Assembly (NCBI RefSeq): GCF_036324505.1
Contig: NC_086368.1
Span: 4,431,021-4,495,020 of the forward strand
DNA length: 64,000 nt
Direction: 5' to 3'
DNA from: Eleginops maclovinus
Lineage: Eukaryota; Chordata; Actinopteri; Perciformes; Eleginopidae
This document shows, in pieces, positions 24,327 through 35,186 of the stretch. Made by a program: the position numbers and the translations under genes. Under the pieces are notes generated by a model. That model did no database searches, had not been told where the DNA came from, and saw only the letters and a list, made by a program, of their open reading frames with translations. The first letter of the stretch is position 1; every line of letters begins with the position of its first letter.

Positions 24327-24859
24327 TGTGACGCTCCGAGACCAAAGACTGAGAGCAACTGAAACGGACAGCGCCCTACATCCCAAACAACGCTGGATGC
24401 CCGGGCTGCATCTTCATCAGTGAGCGGACGGTGTGCCCAGTTTCAGCTCTTCCTGATAAACTGTGTGAAGAATACGGCTGGGCATAAGGGACAGTTGCTT
24501 ACTGTTGCATGCCTGCTTCTGGAGAGTGCAGTGGAAGAACGTCCACCTTCACCAGCGTATCCTTCCAAACATTGAGTGGGACATTAAAGTGTGTGATTTT
24601 TGTGTAAAAAAAAAAAAAAAAAAAAATGCTTTGAAAGAAATTTCATTTAGTAACAATATTATGAAGTGGTAGTGCTAGTGGTTAATTGCTATTCTTGACA
24701 TTTTAGAAGTTTGTGTACAAGGTTGTGTTAAAATTTGATAATAGTGTTGCACATACTTCATGACACGTTATCATACAAGACATAATAATCTCACGTACAA
24801 CATTTACATTCTGAGGTAGCCTTGCAGTATACAGATTCAGCCCCAGCTAGTGAGACAAA
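24327..24859 (+). other. Untranslated leader of the Gypsy element
   Basis: Between primer site and gag. Holds an A-run of 22 bases near 24606-24626 and no other signal I can name. A packaging signal would be expected here but cannot be recognised by eye. Confidence 0.5.
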
Positions 24860-26806
24860 ATGTGGAGTGACTATGCAGATTCCCCATTAAGGCTGGAGGC
24901 AACCTCTGCTGTGGCCTCAGACATTAAATCCTCCCATGGTCCTGCAACAAGCCCCCACCATGGAACCCAAATCCACCCTTTGAGTGATGGGGCCATGGCG
25001 GACCCTGGCATGGTGAGCCCACAGCACCACGTAAGAGACCCTCACACCCACGGGCACCCGCCAAGGCCTGAAGTAAGCACACAGCTGACCCCACTACCCC
25101 CAGTGCTGTCCCCTTACTGGATTAATCCTGCCAAAGCACCCACCTGGCGAGGCTTTGAACCTACAATGCAGGCTCCCTTGCCCAGGTTTGACGTCACACC
25201 AGCTGCAGGACTAAGACATCAGACCAATCGGTCAGATTACAATTTGCCAAGTGTCATGTCTTCAGTGGATGCTCCTGTGCCCCAGCCAGCAGTGCAGACG
25301 GTTACTGGCCCTGCTAACCCACCTCTAGCTGATCCCTATGGGTCCCAAGCCTCCTTACCTCTTCACAGCCCCCCACATCCCACCCAACCAGAAATGCAAA
25401 TGGTGCCACAGCCCTCCGTGAAACACCCAGCTGCCGTTCAGCACCTCACCCAGCCCTTTAAACCTGGTTCTCAAGGTTACACTGGCTATGCACACTCTAC
25501 TCCTGCCCCCCAGGTGCATACAGCACCAGGCCCTGTGCACTACCCTCAAGATCCTGTATCCCCCATTCCGGCGCCTGCCACCGGTGCATGGGATCCAAAC
25601 ACAACAATGCCCAGCCCTCTGAATATGGTAAATGCAGCTTCTAGCCACACAGCTCCTCTTCAGGCCCCCGCCTCAGTGCAACTACAGACACCGACAGTCA
25701 ACCCGCATGCCATCATGTATCCTGGCGCTTTCTCACATGCCATGCCCCAGCCTCAACCCACGAACCCACTCATGCACTCATACCCGTCTGGCCCACCTCC
25801 AAGGACTCCTGCCATAACCACAGCTAACCCTGGCGTCTCACAGATGACCTATGGCGGGTTCATGCAGACTCATCAGGTAAAGAATGTCCAAGTATTCACA
25901 GGTAACGCGGATAGCAAGATACTTGTCGATGATTGGACACGTGATATGCAGTATCTTCTGGAGGCAATAGAGTTGCCCACACATCTCCGCTTCTCTACTG
26001 TGGTGCGACACTTGAGTGGTGAGGCCAGGAAACTGGTCCTGAACCTTCCCCCCCATGAACAGACCCCAGAGAAGGCATTCGAGGAATTAAGAGCAGAGTA
26101 TGGTGACACGCAGGGCTCCTTGGATCCACTGGCCGACTTCTATGAGTGCAGCCAGCGGCCAGGGGAGTCTGCCTGCTCTTATGCTATTGTGCTGGAGTCT
26201 ACATTGCGGGCTGTGGAGGAGAACCAAAGAGGAGGCAGGCCCTTTCCTGATCGTGATAGTAAACTCACCCGGCAGTTTCTGAGAGGGCTTAATGATGAAG
26301 AGGTATATGCAAGGATTGTACCAATGAAACCCAGGCTCTTCAGCTTCAGAGAGCTGCAGGTTGAACTGCGAAATCTAGCAAGAGAAACTAAAAAGTTCCA
26401 GTCACAACACAAATCAAAGAAAACATATGCACAAGTGCATGTTGCATCTGAGAGTAGTGCACTCGTGAAGACGGAGAGAACAAAACATGCCTCAGAGTTA
26501 TCAGAGCTGACGGAGATGGTCCGAAAGTTAACCCTGAGTCAACAGGAACACATGGCTAAGTTGTCTCACCTTGAAGCAAGAATCACTGCTCCAGTCCCCA
26601 TCCCTCCCCCAAGACCCCAGCCACCTCCAGTGAATCCCATCCCCAGTGCAAGTGTCACATGCTACCGGTGTGGGAAGCAGGGACATATAGCCCGTGTCTG
26701 CAGAGAAGTCTTTCCCAATCCCAACCCAGCATGGGCTCAACAACCTCAACCAGTGAGCCCTGCAGAGGTGAACACGCCTGGGTCATCTCGGCCTTTAAAC
26801 GCCTAG
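24860..26806 (+). CDS. gag: Gypsy gag polyprotein (648 aa)
   Basis: Structural protein that forms the retrotransposon particle and binds its RNA. Residues 1-330 are rich in Pro, His, Gln and Thr; about 335-520 form the capsid-like part (VQVFTGNADSKILVDDW; LRGLNDEEVYARIV); a Lys-rich, probably coiled stretch follows (about 525-575). A single CCHC zinc knuckle CYRCGKQGHIARVC lies at residues 601-614. Start chosen at the first ATG, which opens a frame uninterrupted to TAG. Its end overlaps pol, which lies in the -1 frame; the frameshift signal is listed separately. Confidence 0.93.
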   Translation: MWSDYADSPLRLEATSAVASDIKSSHGPATSPHHGTQIHPLSDGAMADPGMVSPQHHVRDPHTHGHPPRPEVSTQLTPLPPVLSPYWINPAKAPTWRGFEPTMQAPLPRFDVTPAAGLRHQTNRSDYNLPSVMSSVDAPVPQPAVQTVTGPANPPLADPYGSQASLPLHSPPHPTQPEMQMVPQPSVKHPAAVQHLTQPFKPGSQGYTGYAHSTPAPQVHTAPGPVHYPQDPVSPIPAPATGAWDPNTTMPSPLNMVNAASSHTAPLQAPASVQLQTPTVNPHAIMYPGAFSHAMPQPQPTNPLMHSYPSGPPPRTPAITTANPGVSQMTYGGFMQTHQVKNVQVFTGNADSKILVDDWTRDMQYLLEAIELPTHLRFSTVVRHLSGEARKLVLNLPPHEQTPEKAFEELRAEYGDTQGSLDPLADFYECSQRPGESACSYAIVLESTLRAVEENQRGGRPFPDRDSKLTRQFLRGLNDEEVYARIVPMKPRLFSFRELQVELRNLARETKKFQSQHKSKKTYAQVHVASESSALVKTERTKHASELSELTEMVRKLTLSQQEHMAKLSHLEARITAPVPIPPPRPQPPPVNPIPSASVTCYRCGKQGHIARVCREVFPNPNPAWAQQPQPVSPAEVNTPGSSRPLNA

Positions 26807-26851
26807 AGCCCATGGTAGCCGGGGAAACCATGGGCGGGCAGCAAGGTCCCC
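26794..26851 (+). promoter_or_regulatory. -1 ribosomal frameshift signal between gag and pol
   Basis: Slippery heptamer T TTA AAC (26794-26800) set in the gag frame exactly as the X XXY YYZ rule needs, two codons before the gag stop. After a 7-nt spacer comes a perfect 9-bp stem (26808-26816 with 26827-26835, 10-nt loop). Loop bases GGGGA (26821-26825) can pair with TCCCC (26847-26851), giving a possible H-type pseudoknot. The pol frame is -1 to gag, as this predicts. Confidence 0.85.
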
Positions 26852-29800
26852 TATTGCAGAAAGAAGAGACCAGTGATGGAGTAAAGGGCCCTCCCTTGGT
26901 GGGTCCCAGGAACGAGGGAGAGGTGGAAGTCAATGGAATAAAGTGCAGGGCCCTCATCGACTCTGGCTCCCAAGTAACAACTGTTACTGACACATACTGG
27001 CGTAACCACCCCATCCTTCGAGAGCAAAAGCTGCAGTCCTCTAAAGTACCCATAGAAGGCGCTGGAGGCCAGAAAGTGCTTCATCGAGGTGTCCTGTGCA
27101 TCGAATTGAAGGTAATGGGAAAAGAGTACAAGACTGTACCAGCTTTTGTCGTTCCAGATTCTGAATATCGCTCCACAGTCCCTCTGCTTGTAGGGACCAA
27201 TGTCACTCGTGCTGTCAAAAGCCATCTCCAAGCAACCTATGGCCAGCAGTTTCTCCACCAAGTCAAAGAAAGCCATCCAGAGTGGTACACAGCTCTACTG
27301 GAGGTTGGAGACACCAAACAGAGTGAAGGCGATGACACAGTGGGCCCTGTTGTGTACACCGGCCGGAAGATCTGCATTCCTGGAGGGAAAGAGATGGACT
27401 TAATGTGCAAGATTAAAGCAGGCCCACAGAGGAAGACTTACACAGCCCTGATTGAAGGCCACCCATCCCTGCAGCTCCCTCAAGATCTTTTGGTTGCAAA
27501 AGTGCTTGCTGATGTGAAAAGAGGCTGTGCCCCAGTCAGAGTAATGAACCTGTCCCAGCGTGCTATTATAATCAAACCGCATACACAACTAGCCAATGCT
27601 TTCCTGGTGGACAATGTTGTGGAGTTTCCTGATAAAAAGCAGGGGGACGGGGAAAGTGAAGGGGACAATGGAGCCTGTCTGAGCTTCGATCAGGTGGTGG
27701 CGGGCTGTGCGGTGGATCTTAGTGAAGCGGCGGTGGAGAACGAACACCAGCGCTCCCTCCTTAGGGAGCTGGTGGAGAAGAATGCAGGTGTGTTCTCACA
27801 GAATCCCACAGACTATGGCCACACAAAGACTGTGCAGCATGAAATCCCTCTGGTTGACTCTAAGCCCTTTCGGCTTCCATATCGCAAGATCCCCCCCTCC
27901 CAGTGGCAGGATGTCAGACGATTGTTGAGTGAGATGGTGGATGCAGGAGTCATCCGGCCTAGTAAGAGCCCATATGCATCACCCGTAGTGATCGTAACTA
28001 AGAAAGATGGGTCACTGAGGCTGTGCATCGATTATAGGAAGCTCAACTCCTGCGGCACAAGAGACGCTTTCCCTCTGCCACGGATAGAGGAGGCCCTGGA
28101 GGCTCTGGGTCAAGCAAAGTACTTCTCCACTCTCGACCTCACATCTGGTTATTGGCAGGTGGAAGTAGCGGAGCAGGACAGGCACAAGACGGCGTTCAGT
28201 ACTCCCATGGGGCTGTTTGAGGCTAACAGAATGCCGTTTGGGCTACAGAACGCTCCGTCCACCTTCCAGAGACTCATGACCTGCTGCTTTGGTGATCTCA
28301 ACTTCACTCATCTCCTGATTTATCTCGATGACCTCATTATATTCTCCAAAACCTTTGATGAGCATCTGGAGAGATTGCAGCTGGTGTTTGATCGGCTTCG
28401 AGAGCATGGCTTGAAGTTAAAGCCCTCCAAGTGCTGGCTGGTGAGGGAAGAGGTGCAGTATTTGGGTCACTTGGTGTCTGCAGAGGGCGTCAGGACAGAC
28501 CCGGAGAAGATCAGCAGGGTCAAGGAGTGGGCGCGGCCTACCAACCGGAGAGAAGTGTTGCAGTTTTTGGGATTTGCTGGATACTACAGACGGTATGTGC
28601 AGGGCTACTCCGCCTTAGCTGCTCCCTTGTACCGTCTCACCTCTGGTGACCCCAGGAAGAAAAAGAGAGGTGGAAAGAGAAGTGTGGATCCTGACCCACC
28701 CTTCCTGTGGACTAATGAGTGTGAGGAGGCATTTCAGTCCCTAAAAAGAAAGCTGATGACTGCTCCCGTACTGGGCTACCCAGACTACAGCCTGCCGTTT
28801 CTCCTTCAGACTGACGCCTCTGGGGGTGGGCTTGGCGCTGTTTTGGCACAGGTGCAGGATGGAGCTGAGAGGGTCATAGCCTACGCCAGCAGAGGTTTGA
28901 GCCCGGCAGAGACGAGGTATCCTGCACACAAACTCGAGTTCCTCGCTCTAAAGTGGGCGGTGACAGATAAGTTCTATGACCATCTCTACGGACGCAAGTT
29001 CTCTGTTCAGACAGACAACAACCCCCTTAAGTATGTGATGACCTCAGCGAAGCTGGATGCTACGGGCCAGCGGTGGGTGTCGCGGCTGTCTGCATTCGAC
29101 TTCGACATCCAATACAGACGGGGGCAGAGTAACTCAAATGCCGATGCTCTCTCTCGTTTGTCCACTCAGGAAGTAACCCAGGTCCTACAAACTTGCCCCC
29201 AGCGGGTGACCAGCGAGCAGTGGGAGACACAAACCATGCCAGAACCAGAAAGCCCTCCAGGTGAGGGTGCTGCTGCCTCCACAGAGCCTGTACCCAGCCA
29301 ACTCCCAGAAGCAAGTGAGCCCTATGGGGACGTGGGGACAGAGTCACTCCCTGCCATGACAAGGCAGGAGATCCGCACAGCGCAGAAGGGAGACCCTGTG
29401 ATTGGCCCAGTCTTGCACTTCAGGAGCCGGAACCAAAAACCATGCCGCAGCGAGAGGGTCGGAGGGGGTGAGCAAGTGTGCCTTCTCTTAAAGGAGTGGA
29501 GGAGGCTAACGGTAAAGGATGGAATCATGTACCGCTGCATTCAAGACTGTCAGAGAGGGGCAGTGGAGCAGCTTCTGCTCCCAGAGAATCTCCGCACAGC
29601 AGTCAAGACTGCTCTTCATGATGACTCAGGGCACTTGGGATTTGAGAGGACATTGCAGATGATAAGAGAAAGATTTTACTGGCCAAGAATGTTCCAGGAA
29701 ATCAAGGCGTGGTGTGAACAGTGTGAGAGATGCTGTCTCAGAAAGACTCCTACTGCAAATCTCAGAGCTCCCCTGGTCAGCATCCACAGTAGCACACCGA

Positions 29801-31047
29801 TGGAGCTTGTTTGTGTGGACTTTTTGACCCTGGAGAAATCCAAAGGTGGTATTGAAAATGTGCTAATTGTGACAGACCACTTCTCCCGCTATGCACAAGC
29901 CTACCCCACCAAAGATCAAAAAGCACGCACAGTTGCTAAGGTGCTATGGAGAAACTATTTCTGCAGGTTTGGCTTCCCAGCAAAATTGCATGCAGACCAA
30001 GGGCGCAATTTTGAAAGTGCTGTTGTGAAAGAGCTGTGCAAGTGTACTGGCATCACTAAGACACACACCACACCATACCACCCCCAGGGTAACGGGACCA
30101 CGGAAAGGTTCAATAGGACCCTGTTAAACATGCTGGGGACGTTAGAGCCTCACTTGAAGCCCCGCTGGCATGAGCATTTGGATGCTATGACACATGCATA
30201 CAACTGCACACGGCATGACTCGACTGGGTTTACACCACATTACCTGATGTTCGGTAGACATCCCAGACTCCCAGTTGACCTGATTTTTGGGCTCCCCACC
30301 AAGAATGAGCCAGGTGGGTACAGTGATTATGTCCAAACTCTCCACGACTGTCTGTCACAGGCTTACGCTCAGGCCAACCAGATGTCGCGGCAGGCTAAGG
30401 AGCAGCAGAAGAAGTACTATGACAGAAAAGCAAAGAGTCAAGTCTTCAGTCCAGGGGATAGAGTTTTGGTCAAAGTATGTCATGTGGAGGGGCGGCAGAA
30501 ACTGGGAGACAGGTGGGAGTCTCGTCCATACATTGTGGTGAAAAAGCAACCTGGCATCCCTGTGTATGTGGTGCAACCAGAGAATGGAGGGACAGAAAGA
30601 GTGATTCACCAGAACCTCCTGACACAATGTATGTTTCTCCCAGTTGAGCAGGGCGGAGGAGCAGTGGGAGAGGAGGCTTTGGATGTGAGAGAGGCCGGCA
30701 CTGAGTCGGATACAGCTGAGGACTGGATGACGGAGGATGCAGAGGAAAATGTGGGGAGAACACGAGCTGGGAGAACAAACAGACAGGATGAGCACACAAG
30801 CACAGAGAACATGGACATGGATGCAGGACAAATGAGTGGAGGGGAGACAAGTGGAGCTGTAGTTGGTGACAACACCCCTCAGGGTCCCAGTTTCCCTAGG
30901 AGAAACCCACCAAGGAATCGACGTCTCCCACAGAAACTAAGCTGTGAGGCCCAAGTCATAAAGTCAGAGGGTGACCAGGAGAAGATCAGAAGAGGATGGA
31001 AGTTGTGGCAGAGGGTTAAAGCAAGACGAGCAGCAGGCCACGTGTAA
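26798..31047 (+). CDS. pol: Gypsy pol polyprotein: protease, RT, RNase H, integrase
   Basis: Copies element RNA to DNA and inserts it. The open frame runs 26659-31047; an ATG at 26659 exists, but entry by frameshift at 26798-26800 is more likely. Counted from 26659: aspartic protease ALIDSGSQVTTV (Asp at 101); RT with LDLTSGYWQV, MPFGLQNAPSTFQ and the catalytic YLDD (555-558); RNase H beginning LQTDASGGGLGAVLAQ; integrase with the HHCC finger (HLGFERTL ... CEQCERC) and catalytic D1054, D1113, E1149 (D-58-D-35-E). The tail has a basic GDRVLVKV...RPYIVV module as in Gypsy integrases, then an acidic, polar C-terminus. No stops or frameshifts, so it may be functional. Confidence 0.95.
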
Positions 31048-31257
31048 CACAGCAGTTGTAGTACTGAGTATCTGAGTGGTAGTTACATACGCAGTCATGA
31101 CACAACCCAATCATTTATTCACCACACATGTATTACCTCTAATGAATTTTTCATTGTTTGAGCGCCACACGTTAAGTGGGTGGTCTTTGTTCTGTTTATA
31201 TTTACATGTTTGGTTTCATCTGATGGCTGGGACGCCATCAATTAAAGAAGGGGCGGA
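31048..31257 (+). other. 3' untranslated part and polypurine tract of the Gypsy element
   Basis: Ends with aaagaaggggcgga directly before the 3' LTR, the expected plus-strand primer. No gene between pol and the LTR. Confidence 0.8.
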
Positions 31258-31908
31258 TGTAAGGTAGTGACCTGTTTGCGCCACAGGGTGGCACTGTGGC
31301 GCTGTTGACGCAAGTTTCTGAGGTTTGCTCCGGGAGGGACGCCATGTTTTTTTTAGTGTATCTGCCTGTGTTCTGGAAGGTAAGCGTGGTCATAGCGTCC
31401 CGCATTATCAAATGTTATGTTAGAACCGATTCCTTTTTTTGTTGGTTTGCTCACGTTTATTGTTCAGTCACATGTCCGACTAAAGTCCGCTGTTGTTATT
31501 AACATTGTGTTTGACTGTTTGACGTCTTAATCGTGTGGTGAGTGGGTGGCTAGCATGCTACTGGGGCCTGTGTGAGCAGGGCGGGAATGTGTGTCTTGTG
31601 TTGGCGGTTTAACAGTGATGTTTATTTTTTATTTTGTGATATATGTTGTTGTTGTTTTTTTTTAAGTTGATTATTGTTTAAGAAGATTTATTGAGAGTGT
31701 ATCTGCCTGTGTTCTGGAAGGTGTCCATGAAGTCTGGTGGAACAAAGAATAAAAAAAGGGTCTCAGCCACAATCCGAACTCCTGTGTCCGGTGTCTCCTT
31801 CCCTCCGCTCGCTCCTCGACAAATAAACAACAATTAATAAACACAACGCAGAGTCCAGGGGAGGTGAAGAGGGTCTGGCAGCGGACGCGCCAGAGGCAGC
31901 GGGTTACA
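31258..31908 (+). repeat. 3' LTR of the Gypsy element
   Basis: Matches the 5' LTR along its full length; the one difference I see is one extra g at the a/g run near 31759. Ends ttaca, followed by the duplicated CATG and Rex1 coding sequence. Confidence 0.95.
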
Positions 31909-31912
31909 CATG

Positions 31913-33696
31913 CAAACGGGCAAAAATCTATCCTAACAACAAACCATGGATAACTAGAACTGTCAAGGATAGCTTAGAGAAAAAAAAGTCTTGCTTTAAG
32001 CAAGGTGACATTACTGAACTACAAACAGCAAAGAGGGATCGAAAAGTAGAAATTCTTAAAGCAAAACGAGACTGTAAAAATAAACTGGAGGCCAAGATGG
32101 CAACAAACAAACTTGGATCAGCCTGGGACAGTATGAAAACCATAGCAGGCCTCCAGAATTTAAAGACCAGCAGTCCAGTCACCCTAGATGGTTTCAGCTC
32201 AGACACCGAGCTAGCCAGCTCTCTTAACCAATTTTACAATCGTTTTAATACTTTTGATTTTAGCAATGACATCTACAATTTGAGTGACCAGCTCATAGAC
32301 GCTGAACACTTTAACATAGGATAAAAAGAAGTGCTCAAAGCCTTCCTCTCCATAAGAGTTAACAAAAGTCATGGTCCAGACAACATCTGTGGGCGCATAC
32401 TCAAAACCTGTGCAAAACAATTGAGTCCTCCTTTCCATTATATTTTTAACAAATCTTTAGAGGCACAATTAGTACCTGAGGTCTGGAAGGGTGCTGTGAT
32501 TGTCCCTGTTCCCAAGTCCAACACCCCCAAAACCCTCAATGACTTTAGACCAGTGGCACTCACATCAATTGTAATGAAAACTTTTGAGAAATTGGTGAGG
32601 TCTGAAATATTAAGGAAAACGGAGCATTCACTTGACCCTCAGCAGTTTGCTTATAGACCCCGTAGGGGCGTGGAAGATGCCGCAGTCACTTTATTTAATT
32701 TACTTTTTAAGCATTTGGATAATAGTGGTTCCCATGCCAGACTTTTATTTGTTGACTTTTCCTCTGCTTTTAACACAATCCAACCCCATATTTTAACCAC
32801 AAGGCTGCTAGAACAGTTTGACCTGAGCAATAACCTGGTAGGCTGGATCCTTAACTTTTTAACAAACAGAACGCAAAGAGTGAGAGTAAATGGCAGTCTC
32901 TCTGACAAAGTCTGCTCGTCCACTGGCTCCCCACAAGGATGCATACTCTCACCTCTGCTTTACATCCTGTACACGAATATGTGCCAGAGCAGGTGGGACA
33001 ACAGAACCATAATTAAATATGCAGATGACTCAGTAATTGTTAGCCTGCTCCAAGACAGTGAAACGGGTCATGGTCCAGTCATCAGAGACTTTGTTGAATG
33101 GTGTGAGGCGTCCCACCTTCAACTAAATATAGCCAAAACAAAGGACATGCTCATTGATTTTAGAAAAACAATCCGGACACAAGAAATCACATCAATCAAA
33201 GATCAAACTATTCAATGTGTGCAGTCTTATAAATACCTGGGGACGATAATAGACTCAAAACTCACTTTTCAAGCAAACTGTGAGGCTGTGTGTAAGAAGG
33301 GGCATCAGCGCCTGTTCTGTTTGAGGAAACTGAGCCGTTTCCACATTGACAAATCCATCATGACCCTCTTTTACCATGCTTTTATTGAATCAGTCTTATC
33401 ATTTGCACTAGCAGCCTGGTTTGGAAACCTCCCCTTAAAAAATAAAAACTCACTCAATCAAATAGTGAAGTGGTCTAGCAGGCTGATCGGTGAGCCACAG
33501 CTCAACGTGGAGACCCTTTACAGAAAACAGTTACAGCGCATAACTGGTTCAATTTTAAACGATAGTTCCCATCCACTACACACAGAGTTTCAGCTTCTCC
33601 CTTCTGGGTGTAGGTTTTTAATCCCTAGGTGCAGAACAAATAGACACAAACACAGTTTTGTCCCTGCAGCCATTACACTGAGGAATAAGTCATAGA
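31913..33696 (+). pseudogene. Rex1-type ORF2, reverse transcriptase part
   Basis: Shows NNKPWITRTVKDSLEKKK (linker), then RT blocks GPDNICGRILK, DFRPVALTSIVMKTFEKLV, LLFVDFSSAFNTI, GSPQGCILSPLLY, the catalytic YADD (IIKYADDSVIV), and a C-terminal part with YKYLGTIIDSKL. Only one in-frame stop is seen (TAA at 32322-32324). This piece is almost intact, which suits a fairly young LINE. Confidence 0.92.
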
Positions 33697-35186
33697 TATA
33701 TTTTGCACAGGTGTTTTTATTTATTATTGTATTTGTAGTTGAATGATGTGTGATATGTGCCTCTTGAATGATGTGTGATATGTGCATATTTTATCCCTTT
33801 CCCATATGTGTGTATGAGGACTCTACTACTGCAAACAAAATCTACCTCTGGGTATAAATAAAGTAACTTGAACTGGAACTCATAACATTGTCCTTAAAAC
33901 AACCCTAAACATTCGTTTTCAAAGCTGAGCAACTCACCGAGTGGTAAGTGGTGTTTGTAGTTGTTTAAAAAAAATATATCGGCGAAATATTTGGTTTCCA
34001 TCCTGTTATTTGCTATTGTGGAACTATGTTTTCAGATACCTCACAGAGTAGGCTATTAACTTCCGCTTGATATTTGGAATACAAAATTACAAATTAAACA
34101 CGACAGAAACTGTATTTCACTAAGACACTCGTTTTGGAGCATCACCACTAACCAGTACAATCTCGCTTCAACAATCCCAAACTATCCTTTTACGATACGA
34201 GTTGAATATAAGTTCACTATTTTGCACTTTGAGCCCCATTTCTGGTTTTCTAGGATGAAATAGTGTGTTGGACACCGACATTTTAACGATTGGTCCCCCA
34301 TGCTTCATGTACGGGCATTCATAAAGTGGTCCTTAAATCAACCTTAAACGTTCGTTTTCAAAGATGTGCAACTCACCGAGTGGTCGGTGAGTTGCACATA
34401 TTCATATTCATATTCATATTCAACTCATATCGTAAAAGGATAGTTTGGGATTTTTTGAAGTGAGATTGGATGTAGGCTACTTAGCAGCTAGTCAGTGGAT
34501 CATACTCAGTAGACTGCTGCCAGCAGCAAAACTAAAGCAAGCCTAATCAAATTAAGGTCAGTTTAATGTACTTTATATTATAAATATGTGTACCATTTGA
34601 GCTTGCTGCCAGACGATTTTTTCCGATAGGAAAACTAAGTATATCTCACTCTCTCAAGCACACCAGATTCCATTGACAACAATGGCTATTTTACTTTGCA
34701 GCACAAAGGAGTTGCTGTTCTACTGCTGCCTCATTCAGGTCGTTTATGTAATTTAGGTAAATCACAATAAAGCTGAACTATCAACGAAGACATAGAATAA
34801 CACAATTAAACTTAATCATTGAGCCAGCAGTAGACCAGCAATTTCTGTGTGATGCAGGTAAAATTGCTGTTTTTGCCAATGGAGTCAGGTGTGCTGGAGA
34901 GAGTGAATTAACAAGCAGACTTCAGTTTCCTGTCGGAAAGGGCTGCTTGATGGCAAGGTAAAGCAGGAACAATATAAATTAATATAGTAAGTGTACACTG
35001 AAAATGGAAATGTATTTTATCAATGTAATGTTAAAACAAACACAATCTTACAGTATACAATACAATTCATAATAATACAGAAATAAATATTAACACAGTG
35101 TTAGCATTGATATATGAGGAGATAGTTTCAAATGCAATATATGTGGGACTTTCTAACATCTGTTTCATATGCTTACCTGTTACAGA
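33697..35186 (+). other. Rex1 3' UTR, then hAT intron with MITEs
   Basis: 33697-33880 is the LINE 3' UTR with a direct repeat gaatgatgtgtgatatgtgc. From 33880 on is hAT sequence filled with palindromic repeats: 33890-33950 recurs at 34325-34385 (cgttttcaaag, gcaactcaccgagtgg); 34140-34210 is inverted at 34415-34475 (core cgtaaaaggatagtttggga); 34595-34703 is inverted at 34850-34960 (core around gcacacc). The last two look like parts of one common fish MITE. The hAT's second exon follows an acceptor at 35186. Confidence 0.6.
34140..34960. mobile_element. Palindromic MITE(s) inside the hAT
   Basis: Two sets of inverted arms described in the previous entry, about 60-70 bp and about 110 bp long. 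The sequence aaaggatagtttgggatttt followed by a gaagtgagattg stretch is a pattern I recognise from many fish introns and UTRs. No protein coded. Confidence 0.6.

Larger units (their letters stand above)
23655..31908 (+). mobile_element. Ty3/Gypsy LTR retrotransposon, apparently complete
   Basis: LTRs at 23655-24304 and 31258-31908 (650 and 651 bases, one visible indel in an a/g run), target duplication CATG at 23651-23654 and 31909-31912, primer site, gag, pol and polypurine tract all in place. The order protease, reverse transcriptase, RNase H, integrase defines Ty3/Gypsy. No env-like gene. It sits in the Rex1 ORF2. Near-identical LTRs and open reading frames point to a recent insertion. Confidence 0.95.
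22430..33880 (+). mobile_element. Rex1-type LINE, split by a Gypsy element
   Basis: ORF2 runs 22465-23654 (AP-type endonuclease) and 31913-33696 (reverse transcriptase), reading straight across when the LTR element and one CATG are removed. The 3' tail ends near 33875 with aataaagtaacttgaact. 5' and 3' borders are approximate, and no target duplication was found. Inside the hAT intron region. Confidence 0.75.

Noticed and set aside
26659..26661. ATG opening the pol frame, as a separate start of pol
   Set aside because: It lies inside gag's zinc knuckle with poor context, and the frameshift signal at 26794-26851 explains pol expression better.
30355..30875. Minus-strand open frames over the end of pol
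   Set aside because: Shadow frames of the acidic pol C-terminus; low-complexity Pro/Ser/Leu content.
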